Source: Lysobacter sp. K5869 (GTDB taxonomy: Bacteria > Pseudomonadota > Gammaproteobacteria > Xanthomonadales > Xanthomonadaceae). Taken from it: a stretch of 64,000 bases of DNA. The notes below the pieces were generated by a model. It was not told the origin of the DNA and did not search any database. It saw only the letters and a list, made by a program, of their open reading frames with translations. The stretch is from assembly GCF_018847975.1 (NCBI RefSeq), contig NZ_CP072597.1, positions 4,317,001-4,381,000 on the forward strand, written 5' to 3'. The translations under genes were made by a program, and so were the position numbers. Shown here in pieces: positions 1 to 12,737 of this stretch; within the stretch, counting starts at the first letter, position 1, and each line of letters begins with the position of its first letter.

Positions 1-929
1 AGGTTGCTGGCGTCCATGGTGCCGCCGCTGGCCGAACCGGCGCCGATGATGGTGTGGATCTCATCGACGAACAGGATCGACTCGGGCTGCTTCTTGAGCT
101 GGGCCAGCACCGCCTTGAGGCGCTTCTCGAAATCGCCGCGGTACTTGGTGCCGGCGACCAGCGCGCCCAGGTCGAGGGCGAAGATGGTCGCGTTGCGCAG
201 CACCTCGGGCACCTCGCCGTCGACGATGCGCTTGGCCAGGCCTTCGGCGATGGCGGTCTTGCCCACGCCGGCTTCGCCGACGTAGAGCGGGTTGTTCTTG
301 CGCCGGCGGCACAGCACCTGGATGGTGCGCTCGACTTCGTCGGCGCGGCCGACCAGCGGGTCGATCTTGCCTTCGCGCGCGAGCTGGTTGAGGTTGCTGG
401 CGAACTCGGCCAGCGCGTCGGACTTGCCCTCGCCGTCCATGCCTTCCGGCGGCTTGCTGGACTCTTCCTCGTGGTGGGCGTGGCCGTCCTCGCCGTTGTG
501 CTTGACGATGCCGTGGGAGAGGTAGTTCACCACGTCCAGGCGGGCCACGTCCTGCTGGTTGAGGAAGTAGACCGCGTGCGAGTCCTTTTCGCCGAAGATC
601 GCCACCAGCACGTTGGCGCCGGTGACTTCCTTCTTGCCCGAGGACTGGACGTGGTAGACCGCGCGTTGCAGCACGCGCTGGAAGCCCAGGGTGGGCTGGG
701 TGTCGCGGTCGACGTCGTCGGGCAACACCTGGACCGAGGTCGCGATGGCCTGTTCCAGGTCGCTGCGCAAGCGCGCGAAGTCGACGCCGGTGGCCTTGAG
801 GACGGCCTCGGCGGACGGGTTGTCGAGTAGTGCGAGCAGCAGGTGTTCGACCGTCATGTACTCGTGGCGCGCCTCGCGGGCGCGCTTGTAGCACTGGCCG
901 ATGCTGTATTCGAGATCCTTGCTGAACAT
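1..929 (-). CDS. clpA: ClpA, ATP-binding unfoldase subunit of ClpAP protease (3' part missing)
   Basis: Cytoplasmic AAA+ unfoldase that feeds proteins into ClpP. About 309 codons are visible; the gene runs off the left edge, so only the N-terminal domain and the start of the first AAA+ module are present. The N-terminus [17 protein letters not shown] is typical of the Clp N-domain. The first-module Walker A (GEAGVGKTA) and Walker B ([10 protein letters not shown]) are readable near the window edge. The ATG at 929 is the natural start. clpS lies 91 bp upstream on the same strand, the usual clpS-clpA order, so cotranscription is likely. Identification is firm; the missing C-terminal half cannot be checked. 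Confidence 0.97.
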   Translation of the reverse strand, partial: MFSKDLEYSIGQCYKRAREARHEYMTVEHLLLALLDNPSAEAVLKATGVDFARLRSDLEQAIATSVQVLPDDVDRDTQPTLGFQRVLQRAVYHVQSSGKKEVTGANVLVAIFGEKDSHAVYFLNQQDVARLDVVNYLSHGIVKHNGEDGHAHHEEESSKPPEGMDGEGKSDALAEFASNLNQLAREGKIDPLVGRADEVERTIQVLCRRRKNNPLYVGEAGVGKTAIAEGLAKRIVDGEVPEVLRNATIFALDLGALVAGTKYRGDFEKRLKAVLAQLKKQPESILFVDEIHTIIGAGSASGGTMDASN

Positions 930-1020
930 GGGGCGGAGCCTCCAGGACGTATGCACGCTACGTGGGGGCGCTCGCCGGCTTTTCCATGCCCCGCCCCACA
1001 GGGGGTGCTTCAGCTCCCTT

Positions 1021-1341
1021 TTAGGCCTTTTCCATCGTGCACAGCAAGGGGTGCTGATGCATCCTTGAAAATTCGTTCACTTGCGCTACCTTCGATTCGG
1101 CGACTTCGCGCGTGAAGACGCCGCATACGCCGCGGCCGCGGGTATGCACGTGCAGCATGATCTGGGTGGCTTTTTCGACGTTCATCGGGAAAAAACGCAT
1201 CAACACCTCGACGACGAAGTCCATCGGGGTGTAGTCGTCGTTGAGCAGCATGACGGAGTAAAGCGGAGGACGGGCCAACTCGGGTTTGCCGGTTTCCACC
1301 AGCACCCCGTGGCTATGTTCGTGATCGGTCTGTTTGGCCAT
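1021..1341 (-). CDS. clpS: ClpS, adaptor of the ClpAP protease
   Basis: Small adaptor (106 aa) that delivers N-degron substrates to ClpA. The core motif [16 protein letters not shown], the segment [20 protein letters not shown] and the end of the domain are all family-typical. The reading frame extends upstream to about 1494, but the extension is low-complexity and the ATG at 1341 ([12 protein letters not shown]) gives the usual ClpS length. clpA follows 91 bp downstream. The 161 bp between this start and the divergent gene at 1503 must hold the promoters of both; I could not pick convincing boxes. Confidence 0.96.
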   Translation of the reverse strand: MAKQTDHEHSHGVLVETGKPELARPPLYSVMLLNDDYTPMDFVVEVLMRFFPMNVEKATQIMLHVHTRGRGVCGVFTREVAESKVAQVNEFSRMHQHPLLCTMEKA

Positions 1342-1502
1342 GCTCGGATTATAGACCCCTGCCCCCGCCGGTCGCGGGAGACGTGAAGCGGCGGCGCGGC
1401 GTGGACGCGTGCACGGCCGCATTGCAAAATGCCGCAGCGCCGCCATCTGTAGCGGTGCCGTCGGTGCAGATTGCGCCGATGCCGAAGAATTCAAGGACCC
1501 GC

Positions 1503-2159
1503 ATGCGCCTCGCTCCCGGCTTTCCGACCGGCTCCACGTTCCGTCTGGCCCGCACCGCGCTGCTGCTGAGCGCGCTCGCCGCCGCGCCCGCGTGGGCGGC
1601 CGACGCCGCGGCGGCCAAGACGGCGGCCAAGGTATCGGCCGACGCCGGTCCGGCGCTCGACGCCAAGCCGCCCGTCGAAGCCAAGCCGGCGGCCAAACCC
1701 GGTCGCGACGGCGACTCCGCCGGCGCCGCCCAGGCCGCCGTCTCCAAGAACGGCGATCCGCAGGTCCGCGCCCAGCTCGACGCGCTGGGTTACAAGTATC
1801 AGGTCGACGAGGACGGCGACTTCGTCCTCACCTTCGGCCTGGACGAAAAGCGCAGCCAGATGGCCTACGTGCTGTCGCGCACGCAGCGCTTCGGTTCGCT
1901 CAAGGTGCGCGAGATCTGGTCGCCGGCCTACCGCACCGCCGACGGCGGCGCGCTGCCGGCGCCGATCGCCAACCGCCTGCTCGAGGACGGCCAGCTGAGC
2001 AAGCTCGGCGGCTGGGTCAGCCAGGACGGGGTCGCGGTGTTCGTGGTCAAGATCGACGCGGACGCGCCGAACCACACCCTCGACGATGCGATCGACTACG
2101 CGGTGCGCGCGGCCGACCAGATGGAAGCCGAACTCACCCCCGGCCAGGACGATTTCTAA
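1503..2159 (+). CDS. Secreted YbjN-domain-like protein of unknown function
   Basis: 218 aa. The start at 1503 gives an export signal ([19 protein letters not shown]), followed by a low-complexity Ala/Lys/Pro linker to about residue 80. The C-terminal part ([20 protein letters not shown] onward, to about residue 205) resembles the YbjN fold: a predicted helix, then an acidic beta-hairpin, then [18 protein letters not shown]. YbjN-like proteins look like type III secretion chaperones but have no agreed role. The stop codon lies one base before the GTG of nudJ, so the two genes are probably coupled. An upstream extension to 1383 is in frame but lacks a signal-like start. Confidence 0.7.
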   Translation: MRLAPGFPTGSTFRLARTALLLSALAAAPAWAADAAAAKTAAKVSADAGPALDAKPPVEAKPAAKPGRDGDSAGAAQAAVSKNGDPQVRAQLDALGYKYQVDEDGDFVLTFGLDEKRSQMAYVLSRTQRFGSLKVREIWSPAYRTADGGALPAPIANRLLEDGQLSKLGGWVSQDGVAVFVVKIDADAPNHTLDDAIDYAVRAADQMEAELTPGQDDF

Positions 2160-2160
2160 C

Positions 2161-2658
2161 GTGAGCTACCGCGAAGGCCGTTTCTGGCAACCCGACGTGA
2201 CCGTGGCCACCGTGGTGGTCGACGGCGGCCGCCTGTTGATGGTCGAGGAGACCGTCGGCGGGCGCCTCGTGCTCAATCAGCCGGCCGGGCATCTGGAGCC
2301 CGACGAGAGCCTGATCGAGGCCGCGCTGCGCGAGACGCTGGAGGAAACCGGCTGGCACGTGCGCCTGACCGCGTTCGTCGGCGCCTACCAGTGGAAGGCG
2401 CCGGTCGCCGCCGACGGCAGCGGCGGCCGCCATTACCTGCGTTTCGCCTTCGCCGCCGAGCCGGTCAGCCACGACCCGGCGCGCCCGCTCGACGAAGGCA
2501 TCGTGCAGGCGCTGTGGATGACCCCGGCCGAGTTGCAGGCGCGCGGCGATCAGCACCGCAGCCCGCTGGTGTGGCGGGTCGCCGCCGACTACCTCGGCGG
2601 GCGCCGCCATTCGCTCGATCTGGTCCAGCATTTCGCGGACGCCGCCGCGCCGGTGTGA
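2161..2658 (+). CDS. nudJ: NudJ-type Nudix hydrolase
   Basis: Cytoplasmic Nudix pyrophosphatase, 165 aa. The complete Nudix box is present: G-x5-E-x7-RETLEETGW, starting at [16 protein letters not shown]. In E. coli NudJ acts on thiamine-pathway and other nucleoside or organic diphosphates; substrate here is unproven. I chose the GTG at 2161 because the family starts just before the first beta-strand ([10 protein letters not shown]). A longer in-frame ATG at 2086 would overlap the preceding gene by 74 bp. The order nudJ-mnmA-hflD is the conserved gammaproteobacterial arrangement and supports the name. mnmA begins 5 bp after the stop. Confidence 0.9.
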   Translation: MSYREGRFWQPDVTVATVVVDGGRLLMVEETVGGRLVLNQPAGHLEPDESLIEAALRETLEETGWHVRLTAFVGAYQWKAPVAADGSGGRHYLRFAFAAEPVSHDPARPLDEGIVQALWMTPAELQARGDQHRSPLVWRVAADYLGGRRHSLDLVQHFADAAAPV

Positions 2659-2663
2659 CGGTC

Positions 2664-3800
2664 ATGACGAGGTCGGCGGACACCATCGTGGGCATGTCGG
2701 GCGGGGTCGATTCGTCGGTCGCCGCGTTGCTGCTGCGCGATTCCGGGCAAGCCCTTTCGGGTTTGTTCATGCAGAACTGGGCCGACGACGGCAGCGGCGA
2801 CTGCCGCGCCGAGGACGACCGCCGCGACGCGGTCGCGGTGTCCGGCCGGCTCGGCCTGCCGATCCACTTCCGCGATTTCTCCGGCGAGTACTGGGCCGGC
2901 GTGTTCGAGCACTTCGTCGCCGAGTACGCGGCGGGCCGCACGCCCAACCCGGACGTGCTCTGCAACCGCGAGATCAAGTTCAAGCATTTCCTCGACGCCG
3001 CGCGCGAGCTCGGCGCCGATTACATCGCCACCGGCCATTACGCCCGGGTCGATGCCGTGGACGGCCGCTTCCGCCTGCTCAAGGCGCTGGACCGGAGCAA
3101 GGATCAGAGCTATTTCCTGCACCAGCTCGGTCAGGCGCAACTGCGCGCGACCCGCTTCCCGCTGGGCGAACTGCTCAAGCGCGACGTGCGCGAGATGGCG
3201 CGCTCGGCGAACCTGCCGACCGCGGCCAAGAAGGATTCCACCGGCATCTGCTTCATCGGCGAGCGCGATTTCCGCGAATTCCTGTCGCGTTACCTGCCCG
3301 CGCGCGAAGGCGAGATCCGCACGCCCGACGGCCGCGCCGTCGGCCGCCATCCGGGCGTGTTCTATTTCACCCTGGGCCAGCGCGAAGGCCTCAACATCGG
3401 CGGCGTGCGCGGCTTCGAGCAGGCGCCGTGGTACGTGGTCGGCAAGGACGTCGCCGGCAACGTGCTGTACGTGGACCAGGGCAGCGACACGCCGTGGCTG
3501 CGCTCGCAGGCGCTGACCACCGAGACCGCGCACTGGATCGCCGGCAGCGCGCCGGCGCGCCGCTTCGCCTGCTCCGCGCAAACCCGTTACCGCCAACCCG
3601 ACCAGTCGTGCGAGGTCGAGGTGGGCGATGACGGTACCCTGTCGGTGCGCTTCGCCGAACCGCAGCGCGCGGTGACGCCGGGCCAGTCGCTGGTGCTGTA
3701 CGCCGGCGAGGAATGCCTCGGCGGCGCGGTGATCGCCGCCACCGACGCAGCAACGCCCGGCGCCGGCGCGACTTCTCCTTTTTCGACGACGAATCCGTAA
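2664..3800 (+). CDS. mnmA: MnmA, tRNA-specific 2-thiouridylase
   Basis: Adds sulfur to U34 of Lys, Glu and Gln tRNAs, working with the Tus sulfur relay and IscS. 378 aa, normal length. PP-loop ATP-binding motif [11 protein letters not shown] lies at residues 11-21. The two catalytic cysteines are present: C100 in [12 protein letters not shown] and C196 in [10 protein letters not shown]. The C-terminal beta-barrel is complete. The ATG at 2664 places the PP-loop at the expected distance; the frame is open further upstream but overlaps nudJ. The stop codon overlaps the hflD start (TAATG). Confidence 0.97.
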   Translation: MTRSADTIVGMSGGVDSSVAALLLRDSGQALSGLFMQNWADDGSGDCRAEDDRRDAVAVSGRLGLPIHFRDFSGEYWAGVFEHFVAEYAAGRTPNPDVLCNREIKFKHFLDAARELGADYIATGHYARVDAVDGRFRLLKALDRSKDQSYFLHQLGQAQLRATRFPLGELLKRDVREMARSANLPTAAKKDSTGICFIGERDFREFLSRYLPAREGEIRTPDGRAVGRHPGVFYFTLGQREGLNIGGVRGFEQAPWYVVGKDVAGNVLYVDQGSDTPWLRSQALTTETAHWIAGSAPARRFACSAQTRYRQPDQSCEVEVGDDGTLSVRFAEPQRAVTPGQSLVLYAGEECLGGAVIAATDAATPGAGATSPFSTTNP

Positions 3801-4408
3801 TGGCCGAACTTTCCGAACGTGTCCTCGCCCTCGCCGGCCTCGCCCAGGCCTTGGCCCAGGTGCGGCGCATCGCCGATACCGGCCAGGCCAACGCCAGCGT
3901 GCTGCAGACCGCGCTGGACTCGGTGTTCCGCATCGACGCCTCCTCGCCCTCGGCGGTGTACGGCGGCGCGGCGCAGCTGCGCCCGGGCCTGATGCTGGCG
4001 CAGGACTACTTCAGCAGCCGGATCAAGGACGAACACCTGCCGCGCCTGGGGCTGGCGGTGCTGCAACTGGAGCGGCGCTTCGTCCAGGACGCCGAGATGA
4101 CCGAGAAGGTGCTGCGCGGCATCCGCGATCAGGCCGACAACGCCCAGCGCCTGGGCAGCAGCCACCCCGACGTGATCGCCGCGCTCGGCACGCTGTACGC
4201 CGACACCTTGAGCCACCTGCGCCCGCGCGTGCTGGTGCAGGGCAATCCGCATTACCTCGGCCAGCCCGGCGTGGTCGCCGAGGTGCGCGCGGTGCTGCTC
4301 TCGGCGGTGCGTTCGGCGGTGCTGTGGCGGCAGCTCGGGGGCAGCTATTGGGACTTCATTTTGCGCAAGCGGGCGATGGTGGATTCGATCGATTCGCGCT
4401 TGGATTGA
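3800..4408 (+). CDS. hflD: HflD family protein
   Basis: 202 aa, almost entirely helical. Family motifs include [20 protein letters not shown] near the N-terminus and [18 protein letters not shown] near the C-terminus. In E. coli HflD is a peripheral inner-membrane protein that affects lambda CII stability; its cellular role is unclear. It overlaps the mnmA stop by one base, so translation is coupled. In enterobacteria purB follows; here a repeat block follows instead. Confidence 0.93.
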   Translation: MAELSERVLALAGLAQALAQVRRIADTGQANASVLQTALDSVFRIDASSPSAVYGGAAQLRPGLMLAQDYFSSRIKDEHLPRLGLAVLQLERRFVQDAEMTEKVLRGIRDQADNAQRLGSSHPDVIAALGTLYADTLSHLRPRVLVQGNPHYLGQPGVVAEVRAVLLSAVRSAVLWRQLGGSYWDFILRKRAMVDSIDSRLD

Positions 4409-4457
4409 GCGCGGGCGATGGGAGCGCGGTGGTCGCGCGGGGGTTCGCTTCGCCTGT

Positions 4458-4896
4458 GGCTTCGTGCTTTCGCCGGCGGTTGAGGTTTCGCGGTCGCAGC
4501 TTGCGCAGCTCCTACAGGAGCTCCATGCCGGAACGTAGCGACGGGCGCCCCCTGTAGGAGCGGCGCAAGCCGCGACCGCGCCAATGAAACGGCTGCGCCG
4601 ATCCGAAGCTGAGCGACTCTGGACAGCCCCGCGGCTTCATGCTTTCGCCGGCGACTGCGGGTTTCGCGGTCGCAGCTTGCGCAGCTCCTACAGGAGCTCC
4701 ATGCGGGAACGCGGCGGCGGGCGTCCCCTGTAGGAGCGGCGCGAGCCGCGACCGCGCCAGTTAAACGTTCGCGCCAGTTCGGAGCTTCGCGGCTTCGTGC
4801 TTTCGCCGGCGTCTGCGGTTTCGCGGTCGCAGCTTGCGCAGCTCCTACAGCAGCTCCATGCGGGAACGTGGCGGCGGGCGAGCCGCGGCCGCGCCA
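4458..4896. repeat. Three REP/BIME-like repeat units in tandem
   Basis: Units at 4458-4583, 4633-4759 and 4791-4896 start with GGCTTC(G/A)TGCTTTCGCCGG and end with GCCGCG(A/G)CCGCGCCA. Units 1 and 2 each contain two facing copies of a REP core: CGCAGCTTGCGCAGCTCCTA and, inverted, GTAGGAGCGGCGC(A/G)AGCCGCG. Unit 3 has lost the GTAGGAGC half of its second core. The arrangement is that of bacterial interspersed mosaic elements made by RAYT-type mobilisation. A single related core recurs at 31681. The rest of 4409-4948 shows no credible gene. Confidence 0.85.
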
Positions 4897-4948
4897 ACGG
4901 GGCGGCCGGCGTCGGCCCGCAGACGCGCGCGCCTGCGGGCAACCCGCC

Positions 4949-5506
4949 TCACCACACCATCTTGTACTCGCACCCCACCATCGTCTTGCCCGGATGGCTG
5001 GTGATGGTGCTGACCGTCTGCGTGACCGTCGTGTCGATGCCGTCGCCCAGGGTTTCCCGGCTGATCTCGCGCACGCGGATGTGCCGGGCCAGCGGTTCGT
5101 CGCTGGCCTTGAGCTTGAGTTGCTTGGACAGCGCGTCGGCGACGTCGCCGTCGACCACGGCGAGCAGGCCTTCGCCGACCATCATCACCTGCTTGGTGGA
5201 GTGGCCGTAGACCGTGATCGCTTCGGGCATGTCGAAAATGGTCACAAAGGTGTTCGCGTCCTTGGCCTTGCGCCATCCGGCCAGCGCGGGCTGGGCCGGC
5301 TTGTCGTAGTACAGCGGCGTCAGCGCGTTGCCCACGCGCATGAATTCGTCGCGCTTGGCCTGGCAGGTCAGGACCTTGACCAGTTCGGCGCGCACCTGCG
5401 CGCCGTCGCGGTAGGGTTCGTCTTCGGCGGCGGCCGCGGCCAGCGGCGCGCCCAGGGCCAGCGCCAATGCGGCGGTCGCGGCGAAACGAAGCGGCGAAAT
5501 ATTCAT
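4949..5506 (-). CDS. Secreted protein of unknown function
   Basis: 185 aa. The N-terminus (MNISPLRFAATAALALALGA, cleavage probably after PLAAAAA) is a clear Sec signal, so the mature protein is periplasmic or secreted. The mature part has two cysteines, in VLTCQAKRD and at MVGCEYKMVW near the C-terminus, which could form one disulfide. I do not recognise a family. The ATG at 5506 is the only start that gives a signal peptide. It lies 174 bp downstream of acnB on the same strand, beyond a strong terminator, so it should have its own promoter in 5507-5629. Confidence 0.75.
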   Translation of the reverse strand: MNISPLRFAATAALALALGAPLAAAAAEDEPYRDGAQVRAELVKVLTCQAKRDEFMRVGNALTPLYYDKPAQPALAGWRKAKDANTFVTIFDMPEAITVYGHSTKQVMMVGEGLLAVVDGDVADALSKQLKLKASDEPLARHIRVREISRETLGDGIDTTVTQTVSTITSHPGKTMVGCEYKMVW

Positions 5507-5629
5507 GACTGGAAGTCCTTGTCTGTGTTTCGTTGAAGACGAGCGAAGGCGGGGCTACCCCCACCCTTCATGGTGTCGCACGCGCGACGCGGGCTTTCGA
5601 TGCGTTGCGCGCGCGGCCGTGCGGAAAAG

Positions 5630-5655
5630 AAAACCCCGGCTCGCGCCGGGGTTTT
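5630..5655 (-). terminator. Rho-independent terminator of acnB
   Basis: An 11-bp perfect stem (AAAACCCCGGC / GCCGGGGTTTT) with a 4-nt loop lies 25 bp downstream of the acnB stop. On the minus strand it continues into a second T-rich stretch (CTTTTCC). Because the stem itself ends in A and T runs it could also act on the other strand. Confidence 0.85.
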
Positions 5656-5680
5656 CGGGTTGCGCGTGTTACGGCCGGAA

Positions 5681-8266
5681 TCAGGCGGCGACGGTGTCGG
5701 CGACCTGCTTGTAGTCGGCGATCTGATCGAAGTTCATGTAACGGTAGATCTTGTCGCCGTTGGCGTTGATCACGCCGATGTCCGCCATGTACTCCTCGCG
5801 GGTCGGGATGCGGCCCAGACGCGAGCAGATCGCGGCCAGTTCGGCCGAACCCAGGTACACGTTGGTGTTGCGGCCCAGACGGTTGGGGAAGTTGCGGGTC
5901 GAGGTCGAGAACACGGTCGCGCCCTCGCGCGCCTGCGCCTGGTTGCCCATGCACAGCGAGCAGCCCGGCATTTCCATGCGCGCGCCGGCGGTGCCGAAGG
6001 TGCCGTAGTGGCCTTCCTTGGTGAGTTCGGACGCGTCCATCTTGGTCGGCGGCGCGACCCACAGGCGGGTCGGGATGTCGCGCTTGCCTTCCAGCAGCTT
6101 GGCGGCGGCGCGGAAGTGGCCGATGTTGGTCATGCACGAACCGATGAACACTTCGTCGATGACCGCGCCGGCGACGTCGGACAGGGTCTTCACGTCGTCC
6201 GGGTCGTTCGGGCAGGCGACGATCGGCTCGACGATCTCGTTGAGGTCGATCTCGATCACCGCGGCGTACTCGGCGTCGGCGTCGCCTTCCAGCAGCTGCG
6301 GGTTGGCCAGCCACGCTTCCATCGCCTTGATCCGGCGCGACAGCGAGCGCGGGTCGGCATAGCCTTCGGCGATCATCCACTTCAGCAAGGTGATGTTGCT
6401 GTTGAGGTACTCGACGATCGGTTCCTTATCCAGCTTGACCGTGCAGCCCGCGGCCGAACGTTCGGCCGAGGCGTCGGACAGCTCGAACGCCTGCTCGACC
6501 TTCAACTGCGGCAGACCTTCGATTTCCAGGATGCGGCCGGAGAAGATGTTCTTCTTGCCCTGCTTGGCGACGGTCAGCAGGCCCGACTTGATCGCGGCCA
6601 GCGGGATCGCGTTGACCAGATCGCGCAGGGTCACGCCGGGCTGCATCTCGCCCTTGAAGCGGACCAGCACCGACTCGGGCATGTCCAGCGGCATCACGCC
6701 GGTGGCCGCGGCGAACGCGACCAGACCGGAGCCGGCCGGGAACGAGATGCCGACCGGGAAGCGGGTGTGCGAGTCGCCGCCGGTGCCGACGGTGTCGGGC
6801 AGCAGCATGCGGTTGAGCCACGAGTGGATCACGCCGTCGCCCGGACGCAGCGCGATGCCGCCGCGGTTGCTGATGAAGGCCGGCAGCTCGTGGTGGGTCT
6901 TGACGTCGACCGGCTTCGGATAGGCCGCGGTGTGGCAGAACGACTGCATCACCAGATCGGCCGAGAAGCCCAGGCAGGCCAGATCCTTGAGCTCGTCGCG
7001 GGTCATCGGGCCGGTGGTGTCCTGCGAGCCCACCGAGGTCATCTTCGGTTCGCAGTAGGTGCCCGGACGGATGCCCTGGCCCTCGGCCAGACCGCAGGCG
7101 CGGCCGACCATCTTCTGCGCCAGCGAGTAGCCCTTGCCGCTGTCGGCCGGGTTCTGCGGCAGGCGGAACAGCGTGGACGGGGCCAGACCCAGCGCTTCGC
7201 GCGCCTTGGCGGTGAGGCCGCGGCCGACGATCAACGGAATGCGGCCGCCGGCGCGGACTTCGTCCAGCAGCACGTCGGACTTGAGCGCGAACTCGGCGAT
7301 CAGTTCGCCGTTCTTGAACGCCTTGCCTTCGTACGGACGCAGCTCGACCACGTCGCCCATGTCCATCTGCGACACGTCGAGTTCGATCGGCAGCGCGCCG
7401 GCGTCTTCCATGGTGTTGTAGAAGATCGGCGCGATCTTCGAGCCCAGGCACACGCCGCCGAAGCGCTTGTTCGGAATGAAGGGGATGTCTTCGCCGGTGA
7501 ACCACAGCACCGAGTTGGTCGCCGACTTGCGGCTGGAGCCGGTGCCGACCACGTCGCCGACGTAGGCGACCAGGTGGCCCTTGTCCTTCAGCGATTCGAT
7601 GAAGGCGATCGGGCCGCGCTTGCCGTCTTCTTCCGGCTCGATGCCGTCGCGCTTGTTCTTCAGCATCGCCAGCGCGTGCAGCGGGATGTCCGGGCGGGTG
7701 GTCGCGTCCGGCGCCGGCGACAGGTCGTCGGTGTTGGTTTCGCCGGTCACCTTGAACACGGTGACGGTCATGCTCTGCGGCACTTCCGGCTTGCTGGTGA
7801 ACCACTCGGCGTCGGCCCAGCTCTGCAGCACGGCCTTGGCGTGGGCGTTGCCCTTCTCGGCCTTTTCCTGCACGTCGTGGAAGGCGTCGAACATCAGCAG
7901 GGTGTGCTTGAGCGCGTTGCCGGCGACCGCGCCGACTTCGGCGTCGTCGAGCAGCTCGATCAGCGGATGGATGTTGTAGCCGCCGAGCATGGTGCCCAGC
8001 AGTTCGGTGGCGCGGGCGCGCGAGATCAGAGCGTTCTTCTCCGTGCCGAAGGCGACCGCGGCCAGATACGAGGCCTTGACCTTGGCGGCGTCGTCGACGC
8101 CGGCCGGCACGCGGTGGGTGATGAGATCCAGCAGGAACTCGCCCTCGCCCGCCGGCGGGGCTTTCAGCAGTTCGATGACCTCGGCGGTCTGCTGGGCGGT
8201 CAGGGGCAGCGGCGGAATGCCCAGCGCGGCGCGCTCGGCAACGTGGTGGCGATAGGCTTCCAACAT
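5681..8266 (-). CDS. acnB: AcnB, aconitate hydratase B
   Basis: TCA-cycle aconitase interconverting citrate and isocitrate with a [4Fe-4S] cluster; AcnB proteins often also take 2-methylcitrate intermediates and can bind mRNA when the cluster is lost. 861 aa, standard AcnB length and domain order (HEAT-like N-terminal domain, swivel domain, then the Fe-S domains). Cluster ligands are visible as [10 protein letters not shown] and the pair in CSLCMGNQA. The ATG at 8266 ([16 protein letters not shown]) is the family start; the frame stays open to 8440 with unrelated residues. A strong terminator follows. In X. campestris the rpfA gene of the rpf cluster encodes an aconitase, which fits the closeness to rpfB. 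Confidence 0.97.
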   Translation of the reverse strand: MLEAYRHHVAERAALGIPPLPLTAQQTAEVIELLKAPPAGEGEFLLDLITHRVPAGVDDAAKVKASYLAAVAFGTEKNALISRARATELLGTMLGGYNIHPLIELLDDAEVGAVAGNALKHTLLMFDAFHDVQEKAEKGNAHAKAVLQSWADAEWFTSKPEVPQSMTVTVFKVTGETNTDDLSPAPDATTRPDIPLHALAMLKNKRDGIEPEEDGKRGPIAFIESLKDKGHLVAYVGDVVGTGSSRKSATNSVLWFTGEDIPFIPNKRFGGVCLGSKIAPIFYNTMEDAGALPIELDVSQMDMGDVVELRPYEGKAFKNGELIAEFALKSDVLLDEVRAGGRIPLIVGRGLTAKAREALGLAPSTLFRLPQNPADSGKGYSLAQKMVGRACGLAEGQGIRPGTYCEPKMTSVGSQDTTGPMTRDELKDLACLGFSADLVMQSFCHTAAYPKPVDVKTHHELPAFISNRGGIALRPGDGVIHSWLNRMLLPDTVGTGGDSHTRFPVGISFPAGSGLVAFAAATGVMPLDMPESVLVRFKGEMQPGVTLRDLVNAIPLAAIKSGLLTVAKQGKKNIFSGRILEIEGLPQLKVEQAFELSDASAERSAAGCTVKLDKEPIVEYLNSNITLLKWMIAEGYADPRSLSRRIKAMEAWLANPQLLEGDADAEYAAVIEIDLNEIVEPIVACPNDPDDVKTLSDVAGAVIDEVFIGSCMTNIGHFRAAAKLLEGKRDIPTRLWVAPPTKMDASELTKEGHYGTFGTAGARMEMPGCSLCMGNQAQAREGATVFSTSTRNFPNRLGRNTNVYLGSAELAAICSRLGRIPTREEYMADIGVINANGDKIYRYMNFDQIADYKQVADTVAA

Positions 8267-8358
8267 AAAAATTCTCCGCGTGGATCTGGTGGTGTGGGGC
8301 GCAAAAAAACGGATGTAGGTCGTGCGTGCGGCTCGGCCCGAAGGCCGCGCCGGCGGGC

Positions 8359-8757
8359 TCAGGCTTGCGGCACGATCAGCTTCAAGCCCTTGAAGTAGTC
8401 GCGATAAAACGTGTCGTTCCAGGTGATCAGGCCGTCGCACTGAAGCAAGGCGTGGGCGCCGGTCAGGAACGCGCCGAAGCCGCGCGACGCGCCGCCGCGC
8501 TGGCGGTGGCGCCGGTGCATCTCGCCCGCGCGCAACGCCGACTTGGCTTCCAGCGCGCTGAAATGGATGCCCATTTCCTCCAGCGCTTCCTGCGCCTGCG
8601 CGCCGCCGCGCAGCGCCGCGCAGATCTCGGCCAGGCTGACGTCGCAGACGACCACGCGGCCGCCGACCAGACTCTGGCGCAGGCAGGATTCGACCGCGTC
8701 GGCTTGCGGGCCGTCGCTCAGCAATTCGATCAGGACCGGCGAATCGACCGCGATCAC
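8359..8757 (-). CDS. VapC-type PIN-domain toxin
   Basis: Predicted PIN-domain ribonuclease of a type II toxin-antitoxin pair, 132 aa. Acidic PIN residues are in place: D near the start ([13 protein letters not shown]), E in SLAEICAAL, and a late acidic pair in [13 protein letters not shown] start it at GTG 8757, 4 bp after the antitoxin stop, because the domain begins directly there; the frame is open further upstream but overlaps the antitoxin. PIN toxins usually cleave tRNA or rRNA; the target here is unknown. acnB begins 92 bp downstream, so the pair sits in the upstream region of acnB. Confidence 0.85.
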   Translation of the reverse strand: MIAVDSPVLIELLSDGPQADAVESCLRQSLVGGRVVVCDVSLAEICAALRGGAQAQEALEEMGIHFSALEAKSALRAGEMHRRHRQRGGASRGFGAFLTGAHALLQCDGLITWNDTFYRDYFKGLKLIVPQA

Positions 8758-8761
8758 CGGC

Positions 8762-8986
8762 TCATTCCTCGTCGCGCATCGCGCGCGCGGCGTCTTCGCC
8801 GGACTCGAAGCCGTCCAGGGCGAACTTGCCCCGGGCCTTGGAGATCGCATCGTCCACGCTCTTGCGCAGGATGATGCGGCTGCCGTCCAGCTCGACTTTC
8901 AGCAGCGTGCCCTTGGTCAGGCCGAGCGCATCGCGCACTGCCTTGGGCAGGGTGATCTGGCCTCGTTCGGCGACGGTCGCTTCCAT
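8762..8986 (-). CDS. AbrB/MazE-fold antitoxin (VapB-like)
   Basis: 74 aa. The N-terminal half (MEATVAERGQITLPKAVRDALG, then KGTLLKVELDGSRIILRK) is a SpoVT-AbrB swapped-hairpin DNA-binding domain. The acidic tail (DGFESGEDAARAMRDEE) is the expected toxin-binding part. The ATG at 8986 is preceded by CTGGAG. The stop is 4 bp before the toxin GTG. These antitoxins usually repress their own promoter; an inverted repeat over the predicted -10 box supports that here. Confidence 0.88.
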   Translation of the reverse strand: MEATVAERGQITLPKAVRDALGLTKGTLLKVELDGSRIILRKSVDDAISKARGKFALDGFESGEDAARAMRDEE

Positions 8987-9002
8987 GAGTACGCTCCAGA
9001 AA

Positions 9003-9023
9003 GTATGCGGGCATTATACATAC
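9003..9023 (-). promoter_or_regulatory. Promoter -10 box and candidate operator of the toxin-antitoxin pair
   Basis: On the minus strand the perfect -10 hexamer TATAAT (9013-9018) lies 26 bp before the antitoxin ATG. It sits inside an inverted repeat GTATG-N11-CATAC covering 9003-9023, placed where a bound antitoxin would block RNA polymerase. The -35 region is GC-rich and unconvincing, as is common for promoters regulated this way. Confidence 0.6.
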
Positions 9024-9794
9024 CTGAGGCCCTCCCTGGGCGCCGGGACAGCGGCGGGGAGCCTCGTGCCGGGAAGCGAAAGGTCCGGCACGGGAATCGC
9101 GTTTCAGGGATTAAATTCATATTTTTCAATTAGTTGAAATCACGTCAGCCGGACGGTTGCGGGGGCGCCGTCATCGCTACGCCCGGATCCTCCGACCGTA
9201 GCCGTTCAGCCATACGTACCGGCAAGTCAGGCCCTCGCCGGCGCCCCGCCCCTTCCGCACCGCCGCCGCCCTAGCCGTCCTGGCCGCGGCGGACGGCATC
9301 GCCGCGGCCGGTCGGGCTCGCAACGCATCGCCACGGGCCTCCGCCACGCACCCCGGCCGCCGCGCCTTCTGCGCAAAGCCGATGCGCGACGCGATCGCCC
9401 CGAACCCCGACGGCGACTTCGCGCCGCGCGCCCGCCGACTCGCCGAAGCGAAACAAAGCGCGGGCATCCTCGCCCGATGCGCGACGGCGCGGCGCGCGAC
9501 CCATCGCTCGCCGCGCCCGCGCATTCCGCGCAACGCTGTGTTGTCGCCCGCACGGGACCGGCCGCCAAGCGGCGAGCGAAATACGCGACAAAAGCCGCGC
9601 GACCGGCCGGAAACGCGGAACCGCCACCGCCGTCGCGGTCGCAGCGCCTCGACACCCTATGCACATCGGGCCATCGGCAACTGGTGGATAATCCGGCCAC
9701 AGACCCCGCCACGCACTGCGCCGCACGGTCCATCGCAAGCCGATCCTCGCCCGGCGCGAGGCGCGAGCCAGCACTTCATACAGGAGTTCACCGC
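9024..9794. other. Non-coding 771 bp between toxin-antitoxin promoter and acnA
   Basis: No credible gene. About 9100-9140 is AT-rich and holds the inverted repeat TTCAA-TTAG-TTGAA (9125-9138), a candidate regulator site or small hairpin. The rest is very GC-rich with short arginine-rich frames that look spurious. A weak -10-like GATAAT at 9687-9692 lies about 100 bp before acnA. The acnA ribosome-binding site is AGGAG at 9782-9786. Confidence 0.5.
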
Positions 9795-12563
<2,769 letters not shown>

Positions 12564-12582
12564 GCCAGACCGTGGTTTGCGA

Positions 12583-12616
12583 AGGGCCCGGGCGTTCGCT
12601 CGGGCCTTTTGCTTTT
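12583..12616 (+). terminator. Probable Rho-independent terminator of acnA
   Basis: Stem GGCCCGGGCG / CGCTCGGGCC with one G-T pair and a tight loop, followed by TTTTGCTTTTT, about 20 bp after the acnA stop. Confidence 0.75.
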
Positions 12617-12737
12617 TGGGCAACCGAAAATCCCCTACGCCCCGCGTTTCGTGGCCTGAGCCGTCTGCGCTGCCGTTGTGGGCGAAAGCTAGCCGAAGCG
12701 GCGTAGCACGGCCACATTCTCGATGTCGTGCAACTCC

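Noticed and set aside
5570..8398. 942-codon open frame on the plus strand opposite acnB
   Set aside because: It mirrors a real gene; in GC-rich DNA with strong third-position bias the antisense frame stays open. The protein is rich in Arg, His, Gly and Asp runs with no domain.
9177..9774. Minus-strand frames of 118-168 codons upstream of acnA
   Set aside because: Arg/Ala-rich, several overlapping frames open at once, no start signals; typical for non-coding GC-rich DNA.
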